Below are positions 9,901-12,831 of a stretch of 12,831 nt of DNA, piece after piece (within the stretch, counting starts at the first letter, position 1; the number at the start of each line of letters is the position of its first letter). This DNA is from DASWVC01 sp036401335 (GTDB lineage Bacteria; Verrucomicrobiota; Verrucomicrobiia; Chthoniobacterales; JAFAMB01): assembly GCA_036401335.1 (NCBI GenBank), contig DASWVC010000193.1, positions 1-12,831 of the forward strand, given 5' to 3'. Under the pieces are notes generated by a model. That model did not search any database, was not told the DNA's origin, and saw only the letters and a program-made list of their open reading frames with translations. The translations under genes and the position numbers were made by a program.

Positions 9901-12831
9901 GTTGATTGAGGAACCACGGATTACGCCGTAAAGGTGATCGCCGTCCCGAAGGGCTTCCGCCAAACGTTTAAGGACGAACACGGCAACGGCTTCCCCGGGG
10001 ACAAACCCGTCAACCTCCGCGCTGAAGGTCCGGCATTTGCCGGTGGCTGAAAGCATGCCGGTCTGGCTCGCGAGGACGTGGAAGCGGGGCGTGTTCAGGA
10101 CGGATATCCCGCCAGCCAGCGCCAGATCGCTGGTCCGGAGGCGGAGGCTGTCGCACGCCAGGTGAATGGCCACGCCCGAGGAAGAACAGGCCGTGTCGAT
10201 GGCGAGGCTCGGTCCTTTCAGGTTAAGCCAATACGAGATGCGCGAGGCAAGAATCGCCGACGCTGTGCCCATGAAGGCGTAGGCTTCCTCGTCACGACCG
10301 GCCGCCCGCAGGACGTGCTCGTAATCGCCGCTGCCGCAACCGACGAAGACACCGCAACGGCTGCCGTTGATCGCCGGATTTGCGTAACCCGCATCTTCCA
10401 GGGCTTTCCAAGCCTCCATCAAAAAGAGCCGGTGCTGCGGATCCATCAACTCCGCTTCATGAGGAGAGATGCTGAAAAACAGAGGGTCAAATTGGTCGAC
10501 GGCGGCGAGGAAGCCGCCCCACTTGCAGTAAGTCCGGCCCGGAGTGCCGGGCGTTTCGTGATAATGCTCGTGGAAAGGCCAACGGCTGGCCGGGATCTCG
10601 GTGATGGAATCGCAACCGGACGCCAGGTTGGCCCAGAATTCACGAAGGTTTGCCGCCCCGGGAAACTGTCCCGAAACCCCGATCACGGCGATGGCGTCGC
10701 CGGCCTCCCCTTCCCCCTTCCCCGGCCCGCCGGCGGGCCCCACTTCCGAAACCACCGGGCTTGAGGTTTCGAGTCCTCCGGTGAGGGCGGGCATCCGACG
10801 TTGCTCCGAATCAAACAGGGCCGTGACGGCCGGACCGAAAGCGGTCTGCATTCTCTGCACCAGACTGGAAACGGTGGAGTAGTTAAACAGGTCGACGGAA
10901 TGCAAATCGATCCCAAGGTGCCGGTTGAGCTCCTGGATGACCCTTACCCCGACGATGGAATCCACCCCCATCCGGTCGAATGTGGTTTCCCGGGAAAAAT
11001 CCGATTCCTCCAGGCGCAACGTGTCCTGCAGGATTTCAAGGACCCGTGCAGTCAACCAGTCCGTCAGGTCCTCCGATTTATCGCAGTAAACGTTGCGTTC
11101 TGCGGGTTTGGAACCGCTCGGCTTTATCGCATTGCCGGATGCAGCAGGGCGATCGGCCGGGCCGGACGTTTCCACCATGAACCGCCCGTCGCTCTCCGCC
11201 GCCAGACACGTGAGGTAGGTGTCCATTGCCGGTCTGCCTTGCTCCAGGGCGGTTGCCCGGCAGAAACCCTCTTCGGAGAGGACCTGCAGCCATTGCTCAC
11301 GGCTGAGCACGGGAGCACCCGGCAACCGGCGCTCGCCATCTTCGAAATGCCACCAGGCGTCGAGGAGCCCGTAAACCAACGTATTGAACGCGGTGACTTT
11401 CGTCACCTCGATCAGCACCAGCAGGCCGTTCCGGCGCAGGAACCCTTTCAACAGGTTCAGGCTTCGATGCAAACTGGCCCCTACATGGACGGCATTGGCC
11501 GCCAGCACAATGTCCACGGTACCCGGTTCGATTTCGTGGTGCACCAGGCCGCGCTCGAGGTCTACCACCGCGAACCTTGCAAATGGGGTGGCGGCGGCAA
11601 ACCGGCTTTCGAAATGCGCTTTGAAGCTGGGAGAAACGTCTGAATAAATGTAGTCGACCGCATCGGCGTACGGTTGCAGCGCCGCTGCAACGAAGGAGGT
11701 GGTGCTTCCGGTCCCCGCTCCGACCTCAAGGATGCGAACGAGCTGGCCGGGTATTTCTGCACGCCGAAGGGCGACGGCCTGCGCAACGGCCGCTGCGGTC
11801 AGGTGATTAATGTAATCCGTGACCGGCGTTCCCCGATAGATCCGTTCGACCATCCTCAGCGATCCACCGGGAAAGATAACTTCGGTCGCTGATTTTGCGC
11901 CGCGCAGAACTTCGGGCAGCGCTTTGATGCAATGCAGGACGAGTTCGGCATGAGGCTGAAGCTCAGGATAGGCAGTTACCAGCTTTCGGTGGAACCCGTC
12001 GCGTATCGCCCTGGCCCCTGCGCGTTCGAGTTGGCGAAGTTTGTCGGTTGCCCGGTGGGTGTCCCCGGCCTGTTCAAGGTAGCCGGCTTGAGTCAGCAGC
12101 CCCAGCATCGAGGCGAACACCCGGGCATGACGCGGAACCACGCCAAGGTCGCGCTTCCACTCGGTGAACCCGGACGTCAGGGGCAGCGAAAGCTCACTCA
12201 TCTCGGCCGCGAGCGCGAGTTGACCGAAGTTTTCAAGTTCGGCAATTCCAATCCCTTCCTTCTGAACCGCTGAGGGGTCGAACGTGCCCTCCGTCAGGCC
12301 AAGGATTCCCTGCTCCAGGGCCGCCAGGAGCGGTCGCCGGCTGGCAGCCTGAGTGACTTTGCGTCGGCTGAAATCAACCTGAAACGTGCGCAGCAGGGAG
12401 GGGGAAGCCCGCAGCACGGTCAACTCAGGGAGCTGGTGCGCAAGGACCCGCTCAACGGCCTCGATCCCTTGCGGAACCTCAATTGAACCAAGGCCGCGTT
12501 CAGCCAATGCCGTCCGGTAACGCTCGCTGGCAACGATGCCAACGCTTCCCCAAAAACCCCAATTGATCACGTGCACCGGCAGCGCCGACGAACGCTCAAA
12601 CCACCGCGCATACCGATCAATGAACGTACTTCCCGCAGCGTAGGAGCTCTGTCCGGCGTTATTGAAAAACGACTGGATGGACGAGAACACAAGCAGCCAT
12701 CCCGCACCGGCGGAGCGGGCAGCGGATGCCAGGTTGATCATCCCAAAAACTTTTGGATCCAGAGGGGCCAGAAAATTCTTTTCCGGCATGCGCTGGAGCA
12801 GTTGATCACGCAACACGAGCGCTGAATGCAC
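1..12831 (-). CDS. trans-AT type I modular polyketide synthase, internal fragment (open at both ends)
   Basis: A single frame (codons beginning at coordinates divisible by 3, minus strand) was read codon by codon across all 4,277 triplets with no stop. Landmarks from end to end lie in this same frame: KR, methyltransferase, three ACPs, three KSs, ECH, DH and a second and third KR. Order N to C is KR-MT-ACP / KS-KR-ACP / KS-ECH-ACP / KS-DH-KR. The enzyme is expected in the cytoplasm, extending an acyl chain carried on ACP phosphopantetheine arms. No acyltransferase domain is present, so malonyl loading should come from a discrete AT (trans-AT class). Neither start codon, RBS nor terminator is visible because both gene ends lie outside. 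The Met at the start of the KS at 3544-3546 could look like a start, but the frame continues upstream into ACP and ECH, so it is internal. The product is not recognised; no symbol is given. Confidence 0.97.
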   Translation of the reverse strand, partial: MHSALVLRDQLLQRMPEKNFLAPLDPKVFGMINLASAARSAGAGWLLVFSSIQSFFNNAGQSSYAAGSTFIDRYARWFERSSALPVHVINWGFWGSVGIVASERYRTALAERGLGSIEVPQGIEAVERVLAHQLPELTVLRASPSLLRTFQVDFSRRKVTQAASRRPLLAALEQGILGLTEGTFDPSAVQKEGIGIAELENFGQLALAAEMSELSLPLTSGFTEWKRDLGVVPRHARVFASMLGLLTQAGYLEQAGDTHRATDKLRQLERAGARAIRDGFHRKLVTAYPELQPHAELVLHCIKALPEVLRGAKSATEVIFPGGSLRMVERIYRGTPVTDYINHLTAAAVAQAVALRRAEIPGQLVRILEVGAGTGSTTSFVAAALQPYADAVDYIYSDVSPSFKAHFESRFAAATPFARFAVVDLERGLVHHEIEPGTVDIVLAANAVHVGASLHRSLNLLKGFLRRNGLLVLIEVTKVTAFNTLVYGLLDAWWHFEDGERRLPGAPVLSREQWLQVLSEEGFCRATALEQGRPAMDTYLTCLAAESDGRFMVETSGPADRPAASGNAIKPSGSKPAERNVYCDKSEDLTDWLTARVLEILQDTLRLEESDFSRETTFDRMGVDSIVGVRVIQELNRHLGIDLHSVDLFNYSTVSSLVQRMQTAFGPAVTALFDSEQRRMPALTGGLETSSPVVSEVGPAGGPGKGEGEAGDAIAVIGVSGQFPGAANLREFWANLASGCDSITEIPASRWPFHEHYHETPGTPGRTYCKWGGFLAAVDQFDPLFFSISPHEAELMDPQHRLFLMEAWKALEDAGYANPAINGSRCGVFVGCGSGDYEHVLRAAGRDEEAYAFMGTASAILASRISYWLNLKGPSLAIDTACSSSGVAIHLACDSLRLRTSDLALAGGISVLNTPRFHVLASQTGMLSATGKCRTFSAEVDGFVPGEAVAVFVLKRLAEALRDGDHLYGVIRGSSINQDGRTNGITAPSGPAQTALTSEVYGRFDINPESIGYVECHGTGTRLGDPIEVGALTDAFRRFTARTEFCALGSVKSNIGHTAMASAAVGMTKVLLALQHGQLPPTLHAESVNPELRLTGSPFTINHHLRSWVSNGERPRRAAVSSFGFSGTNAHLVIEEAPPLPQRVSGSKPAYLLAVAAHTEAMLWRRLQDLEAWLLEGARSAALEEISFSLNAGRSHFAKRCALIVGSADELRETLRSLASGRLAPNAFVAVVNGTPPAGHRHAVRDILNQLAAVTPGHAERYREHLLRLGELYVQGAEIDWQNLHRGESQRRISLPTGPFTLERFWAEPKPSRCPTSHPVEPGPPLADPVGAMPPLSPEIASDKDLYFTPAWHPVPLPQRGAHAQPANVLVFDESGLMTRTVAGRIPSANVVRVVRGTAFQDGPDVVAVRPDCEGDYRAVLEKLHPDTILYTWRTVADLGSRPTQGMEAVACFLRALIRTRPKSGIHFVYGLAPGAAPEETAINALLATAAGENPKIRVRTVISPDLEKVLVEEACASDHAREVRYVDGRREVRSFAELHLAPAGEGWFRPEGVYLISGGAGGLGRVISDYLARTYRARLVWLNRSELNEIQTGTLAAIETQGTPVLQVRGDVGRPDDVNRAVREAKKQFGVIHGVLHAAGVMRNNFLLNQRAEDVRTVLTAKVDGTLNLDAALATDPLDCFLLFSSVASVLPEVGQSDYAAANRFLDEFASRREELRLQGLRSGRTMAINWQMWRDGGMVAHQSSETLRAQAEQTVESTGLPPLSAEKGLELLERSARLPMRSGLVCFGDPKRLLPHLVVDPTEPAPLVPGTQALAGQEALAAKTQAYVEQLLSELFKVPSERFEPDRALNDYGLDSILVTRFNARLAKDLPGASKSLLFEFSNATDLARHLLAAHASELTALWAEERSAEPAGGEVSATAVPQILPNPAIIVGRSASSQPGEIAIIGLAGRYPLAPDLQEFWANLKAGRDCIRELPPARWQQTDLFDPDRSKAAEGKLYCKWGGFMDGVDEFDAAFFSISPIDAESIDPQQRLFLQIAWHALEAAGYARSPALHWLQPEHRQNVGVFAGVTHNSYQLMGVLRNRLQPTRVDHSGEWSLANRVSYFFDFTGPSLPVDTACSASLSAIHLACESLRHGECRLAVAGGVNLHLDASKLVNACRLGMLSPSGRCRSFGAGADGYVPGEGAGAVVLKPLSEAEADGDFIHAVIKASAINHGGRTNGFTVPDPAAQAQVILRTLEKAGIDPRSISYVEGHGTGTELGDPIEVDGLTKAFGEGLHRRGLPPAFFKKPWCALGSVKANIGHLEAAAGIAGLTKILLQMRHQQLVPSLHSEEPNPNIDFSRTPFALQRTLADWQRPAVDGIVVPRRAALSSFGAGGSNAHLIVEEYVPRTVPLATKTNPHLVVLSARDEPQLQALAANLEKHLETSDARFPANLGRVAYSLQVGREAMNERLAFVAATIPELRERLRVFCAGSAGSLVYRGLASDRNASSPASVPVWQPGASPRTTDLDSLAARWVSGEEIDWRRLHGEPAPQKIPLPPYPFLQKRYWYGSFSGENAMPAAAPPEHSHPVARSTETSHWSLATGQFGARPEVSLEVVDQEVAIVRMQDRENRNMFTAAVLEGLMASFAEIERNDNLKAVVVTGCDQVFSMGGTREELMNLSDQVRTFADLEFIFKGFLQCRVPVIAAMQGHASGGGLVFGLYADIVVMAEEALYSAVFTKYGFTPGLGATFILRERLGDALATEMMMTAATYRGADLKERGANVLFKPQSQVNAEALCLARALAVKPAFTLRTLKQSLAGRKLARLPEIIQEELRMHAATFGNPEVKKRVTQFIREAPNAIVSVPSIVPIVTMQTEDAAGASPTSSDFVVSVDAGQTSLGSEVAPAALNTVDDPSPTSSAVIDTVGSIDTIHPISSPRIRLKSPGAADIPDVRQYLATRLCEALHLEPGALEPQASFRDLGLDSVSGVEFIHGVNRAFGLHLDASVVYDYVNFDALCTHITCEVRKTRPDPVTRAEASSTRAKKMLSPVGSIVRAAERKEVRTEGKSDAAGVARPSPAPIKPLAPANAPGPVRPQNGASAGEIRSTPLTGETMAIAVIGMACRLPGAPDLDAFWRNIAGGVDSVTEVPPERLDIAPYFDLDPKAEGKTYSKWGGYLCDVDKFDPLFFHLSHAEAEVMDPQQRLFLEESWKAFEHAGYSPKALSNVRCGVFVGAAVGDYGNVLRRENPALARSAYAGLGLTPSILAARISYLLNLKGPSISIDTACSSSLVALHQACRSIQAGDCDMAIAGGVNLILDVDQLITTSRLQMFSPVGRCRPFDHRADGIALSEGVAVVVVKPLARAVEDGDRIYGVIRGSGVNQDGRTNGITAPSAISQAELISAVYRGARINPEELDLIEAHGTGTSLGDPVEIRGLTAAFRQFTEQTQFCALGSVKSNIGHTSFTAGLAGVIKVLLALEYRELPPSIHFEKANEQIDFEHTPFFVNTGLKTWPSSGLRPRRAAVSSFGYSGTNAHVLLEEHLPSEQRGASAHEGVHAVPLSAKTDEALRHNARRLADHLGQALVKTPGRNLLLREVAYVLQTGRDAMDERVAFLASSLPELSSKLAAFLAGDDSMPGIYRTAVDGKKSDQTRLALPAGSVENLARAWVEGTEVDWRQGYGAEMPQRVPLPTYPFARERCWVPAQTGKAAGALDESRLLQHRNTSTTAGLRFTTEVRPGTALIDDHRVGHERLLAGAAMLELAVAAIREATGQTEVELRDVFWLRPLPVDDPRTVHVVLTIENGEISFEILTENPARVVHANGRARTGEAFAPGDVDLENIRKRCTRELDPLTFYEELGRTGLHYGAAFQVISRLLCGDREVLGDLRMPSHLALGPDRFALPPTLIDGALQTVAMLAAQSQNAVPFSLGRLRFSRLTVPAYAYAVATGTEAKTPGYRVILADEQGREMVVLDGLVVRAPSTPAITYLKPVWREQPLPATAPAPPPGTLLLLDNEHDLAARLRAACPTLELVRVSTGREYNRSDASITIEPNRPEDFQRLISEVNAHCIVHRWARAGLTHEAAVQDGFGSIFLLVRALIERGVDRQLPILFAYPHGNHPAYAAVHAFARTLQQEHPKLLLRTLAGNDPDTVAEELIHGDGDLEVSWTGRRRQVRAFAPFTPKAVAALPLREGGTYLITGGTGALGRIFTEYLARRVRARIVLLSRSTWSKSTQAQAQLWEKHGAVISNVQGDVTRREDVAGCVRLVKQRHGALHGIFHAAGITRDGLLRRKNWTDVS
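955..1740 (-). other. dehydratase-fold (DH) domain with degenerate motifs
   Basis: About 262 residues, double-hotdog DH length. The proposed catalytic His is in ALIDDHRVGHERLLAG (1651-1653) and Asp in LPPTLIDGALQ (1168-1170), with Gln four later (1156-1158). The first motif departs from HxxxGxxxxP: aligned against the usual DHxVNGxxxLPG, the Gly place holds His (with Gly one residue early) and the Pro is Ala. The second motif, usually HPxxxD, reads PPTLID, and YGPxF reads YGAAF. With His and Asp kept it may still dehydrate. Loss of the Pro is a feature reported for isomerase-type and pyran-forming DH relatives, though those usually also lose the Asp. Function is therefore uncertain. Confidence 0.85.
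1783..2262 (-). other. post-KS flanking linker, no acyltransferase
   Basis: About 160 residues: HAVPLSAKTDEALRHNARRL, then VAYVLQTGRDAMDERVAFLA, closing with VPLPTYPFARERCWV. This is the standard trans-AT linker between KS and the following processing domain. It has no AT motif and no room for one. Confidence 0.88.
2263..3546 (-). other. ketosynthase (KS) domain, follows the ECH module
   Basis: 428 residues from MAIAVIGMACRLPGAPDL to SGTNAHVLLEEH. Catalytic Cys is in DTACSSSLVALHQ (3028-3030), His in EAHGTGTSLGD (2623-2625) and SNIGHTSFTAG (2503-2505): a complete triad. It carries GVNQDGRTNGITAPSA and shares overall features with the KS at 9421-10695. Given its place, its natural substrate should be a beta-branched acyl chain. 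The MAIAVIG opening resembles a gene start, but coding continues upstream without a break. Confidence 0.96.
3823..4038 (-). other. acyl carrier protein (ACP) of the ECH module
   Basis: About 72 residues from IPDVRQYLATRLCEAL to FDALCTHI. The phosphopantetheine Ser is in FRDLGLDSVSGVEF (codon 3931-3933). ACPs that receive HCS-mediated beta-branching usually carry the pattern DSxxxxxW; here the last position is Phe (codon 3913-3915). Only one ACP is present, whereas many beta-branching modules have two or three in tandem. An Ala/Pro/Lys-rich linker of about 90 residues follows before the next KS. Confidence 0.94.
4093..4119. repeat. two tgtatcaat units 18 bp apart in the same linker
   Basis: The 9-mer tgtatcaat is at 4093-4101 and again at 4111-4119, separated by exactly 9 bases. 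It encodes IDT-VGS-IDT in the minus frame. A weaker related unit, tgtattaag, is at 4153-4161. Together with the acaattg units at the other end of the tract, this suggests the linker grew by short tandem duplication. Confidence 0.68.
4271..4304. repeat. three acaattg units in 9-bp register
   Basis: The 7-mer acaattg starts at 4271, 4280 and 4298, spacings of 9 and 18 bases. In the minus frame this reads as a degenerate tripeptide series IVS-VPS-IVP-IVT. It lies inside the low-GC ECH-ACP linker. The 9-bp period keeps the frame and looks like slippage expansion. Confidence 0.7.
4321..5049 (-). other. embedded enoyl-CoA hydratase-like domain (ECH2 / PksI-type) for beta-branching
   Basis: About 243 residues, full length for a crotonase-fold domain (about 250). 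The two oxyanion-hole segments are VFSMGGTREEL and AAMQGHASGGGLVFGLYADI. The block TKYGFTPGLGATFILRERLG followed by TYRGADLKERG and, near the end, MHAATFGNPEVKKRV is the pattern of PksI-type ECH2 proteins. It does not match ECH1 (PksH/CurE-type), which has GGVGF and LFGLFP. ECH2 decarboxylates the 3-methylglutaconyl-type intermediate on the ACP to leave a beta-methyl or exomethylene branch. The His in MHAATF (4372-4374) matches the reported catalytic His of PksI. The residue in GGTREEL (Arg codon 4861-4863) may occupy the place of the reported Lys. ECH2 is more often a free protein; here it is built into the module between KS and ACP. Confidence 0.88.
5170..5664 (-). other. post-KS flanking linker, no acyltransferase
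   Basis: About 165 residues after the KS: PHLVVLSARDEPQLQALAA, then VAYSLQVGREAMNERLAF, closing with IPLPPYPFLQKRYWYG. This is the trans-AT KS-linker with its conserved closing motif. A further stretch of about 40 residues rich in Pro, Ala, Ser and His leads to the ECH domain. No AT motif is present. Confidence 0.88.
5665..6999 (-). other. ketosynthase (KS) domain, follows the KR-only module
   Basis: 445 residues from IAIIGLAGRYPLAPDL to SNAHLIVEEY. Catalytic Cys is in DTACSASLSAIHL (6469-6471), His in EGHGTGTELGD (6064-6066) and in ANIGHLEAAAG (5917-5919); it is expected to condense. It differs from the other two KSs at diagnostic places: INHGGRTNGFTVPDP instead of NQDGRTNGITAPS, ANRVSYFFDFTGPS instead of the AARISYLLNLKGPS type, and EGHGTGT instead of E(A/C)HGTGT. 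These belong to the common trans-AT KS group found after beta-hydroxy-forming modules, which fits its position. Confidence 0.96.
7150..7359 (-). other. acyl carrier protein (ACP) of the KS-KR module
   Basis: About 70 residues from KTQAYVEQLLSELF to DLARHLL. The phosphopantetheine Ser is in NDYGLDSILVTRF (Ser codon 7258-7260). The sequence after the Ser (ILVTRFNARLAKDLPG, then SLLFEFSNATDLARHL) is typical of ACPs in KR modules of trans-AT PKSs. It is followed by a roughly 50-residue linker to the next KS. Confidence 0.94.
7455..8802 (-). other. ketoreductase (KR) domain with structural subdomain; second module
   Basis: About 450 residues: an N-terminal structural subdomain (from about DLYFTPAWHPVPLP) and the catalytic Rossmann half beginning at GVYLISGGAGGLGRV (near 8172). 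The cofactor glycine motif SGGAGGLG, catalytic Ser in LLFSSVASV (7771-7773), Tyr in GQSDYAAANRF (7732-7734), Asn four later (7720-7722) and Lys in TAKVDG are all present, so the domain should be active. The stereo-diagnostic loop reads HAAGVMRNNFLL: Asn stands where B-type KRs have Asp (7897-7899). That favours an A-type (L) hydroxyl, though the A-type Trp before the Tyr is also missing, as is common in trans-AT systems. No DH accompanies it, so the expected output is a beta-hydroxy thioester. Confidence 0.94.
8914..9420 (-). other. post-KS flanking linker, no acyltransferase
   Basis: 169 residues between the KS and the next KR. It carries the folded KS-adjacent subdomain (ISFSLNAGRSHFAKRCALIV, the equivalent of the xxYxLQxGRxAMxxRLAF block seen after the other two KSs) and closes with ISLPTGPFTLERFW. 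The usual LPTYPF reads LPTGPF. At this length it cannot hold an AT of about 300 residues and has no GHSxG motif. This is the signature linker of trans-AT PKS modules. Confidence 0.88.
9421..10695 (-). other. ketosynthase (KS) domain, follows the methylating module
   Basis: 425 residues, from AIAVIGVSGQFPG to SGTNAHLVIEEA. It carries out decarboxylative Claisen condensation of malonyl-ACP with the upstream chain. Nucleophile Cys is in DTACSSSGVA (codon 10186-10188); the two His are in ECHGTGT (9781-9783) and SNIGHT (9661-9663), so all three catalytic residues are present and condensation is expected. The substrate-proximal block reads SINQDGRTNGITAPSG, matching the KS near 2263-3546 but not the KS near 5665-6999. 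Trans-AT KS clades track the structure delivered by the previous module, so this KS should accept an alpha-methylated intermediate. Confidence 0.96.
10704..10739. repeat. 20-nt pyrimidine run abutting a 16-bp perfect palindrome in the ACP-KS linker
   Basis: On the plus strand, positions 10704-10723 are all C or T. Immediately after comes ggcccgccggcgggcc (10724-10739), which equals its own reverse complement. The stretch encodes the flexible Gly/Pro/Glu linker GPAGGPGKGEGEAG between ACP and KS. Most likely this is a by-product of GC-rich codons for Gly and Pro in a low-complexity linker. It could also form a strong hairpin in DNA or mRNA and is a likely place for sequencing or assembly error. 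Confidence 0.6.
10849..11067 (-). other. acyl carrier protein (ACP) of the KR-MT module
   Basis: About 73 residues, from LTDWLTARV to SSLVQRM. The 4'-phosphopantetheine attachment Ser is in FDRMGVDSIVGV (Ser codon 10957-10959). Asp-Ser is preserved but the more usual GLDS reads GVDS. The residue six after the Ser, where beta-branching ACPs carry Trp, is Val, so this is a standard ACP. A disordered Ala/Gly/Ser/Pro-rich linker of roughly 40 residues separates it from the methyltransferase, and a Gly/Pro-rich linker separates it from the next KS. Confidence 0.93.
11197..12264 (-). other. C-methyltransferase (cMT) domain, SAM-dependent
   Basis: Residues about 190-545. It transfers a methyl group from S-adenosylmethionine to the alpha carbon of the ACP-bound beta-keto intermediate. 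SAM motif I reads ILEVGAGTGS (near 11704-11733). It is followed by the acidic-strand region DYIYSDVS and by the motif DIVLAANAVHVGASL (11461-11520 line), the usual N(A/V)xH block of PKS cMTs, then GLLVLIEVT. The N-terminal helical part (ELENFGQLALAAEMSEL onward) is the lid region of this family. Length of about 355 residues is normal. It sits directly between a KR and an ACP, the standard trans-AT placement, so the module should give an alpha-methyl, beta-hydroxy (or dehydrated, if an upstream DH exists) intermediate. Confidence 0.93.
12307..12831 (-). other. ketoreductase (KR) domain, C-terminal part; first module of the window
   Basis: Residues 1-175 of the fragment. The window opens inside the NADPH-dependent KR, at HSALVLRDQLL, which aligns with the HAAGxxxD loop. 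Catalytic Lys is in PKVFG (12751-12753), Ser is the second Ser of VFSSIQSF (12679-12681), and Tyr is in GQSSYAAGSTF (12640-12642). The position four after Tyr, usually Asn (YAAAN), is Ser here. The later NWGFWGSVGIV segment together with YAAGSTF is typical of trans-AT KRs that stand before a methyltransferase, so the Asn change is probably a clade trait rather than damage. Asp is kept at the eighth residue of the HSALVLRD loop, which suggests a B-type alcohol. The nucleotide-binding half lies beyond position 12831. Confidence 0.9.

Noticed and set aside
10801..11643. Plus-strand ORF (280 codons) opposite the methyltransferase and ACP
   Set aside because: It is an antisense shadow: the minus strand encodes SAM motif I and the ACP Ser motif here, and the plus translation is unrecognisable and basic.
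1..12831. CRISPR array, tRNA, rRNA, promoter or terminator
   Set aside because: No regularly spaced direct repeats of CRISPR type and no RNA gene landmarks were seen. The whole window is coding, so candidate promoter-like AT-rich strings, such as those near 4090-4120 and 4260-4305, were not called.

Overview
The whole window is one uninterrupted minus-strand reading frame of 4,277 codons. Reading every codon from position 12831 down to 1 gave no stop and no sign of a frame change. It is an internal piece of a very large modular polyketide synthase (PKS); both the start and the stop lie outside the window. The DNA is GC-rich (roughly 60 percent by eye), and the frame is long enough to cast many spurious ORFs on both strands. 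The host is some GC-rich bacterium; nothing here fixes its phylum.

Domain order, N to C (high to low coordinates): KR (C-terminal half) - C-methyltransferase - ACP | KS - KR - ACP | KS - ECH - ACP | KS - DH - KR (cut at position 1). All three KS domains keep Cys-His-His. Each is followed by a flanking linker ending in a (V/I)xLPxxPF...R(x)W motif rather than by an acyltransferase, and no GHSxG-type AT occurs anywhere. This is the trans-AT layout: malonyl units must be loaded by a separate AT encoded elsewhere.

Inferred chemistry: the first module reduces the beta-keto group and C-methylates the alpha carbon. The second extends and reduces to a beta-hydroxyl. The third has no ketoreductase and carries an embedded enoyl-CoA-hydratase-like domain that most resembles the decarboxylating ECH2 (PksI-type) of HMG-CoA-synthase beta-branching cassettes, so it should install a beta-methyl or exomethylene branch. 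The fourth reduces again and has a DH-fold domain with degenerate motifs. HCS (HMG-CoA synthase homologue), ECH1, a decarboxylating KS and a donor ACP would have to be supplied in trans.

The main points of interest are the in-line ECH2, with Arg where the reported catalytic Lys may belong; a single ACP beside it with Phe in place of the beta-branch flag Trp; the atypical DH; and a low-GC, 9-bp-periodic stretch encoding the ECH-ACP linker. There is no intergenic DNA, RNA gene, mobile element or CRISPR array in the window.
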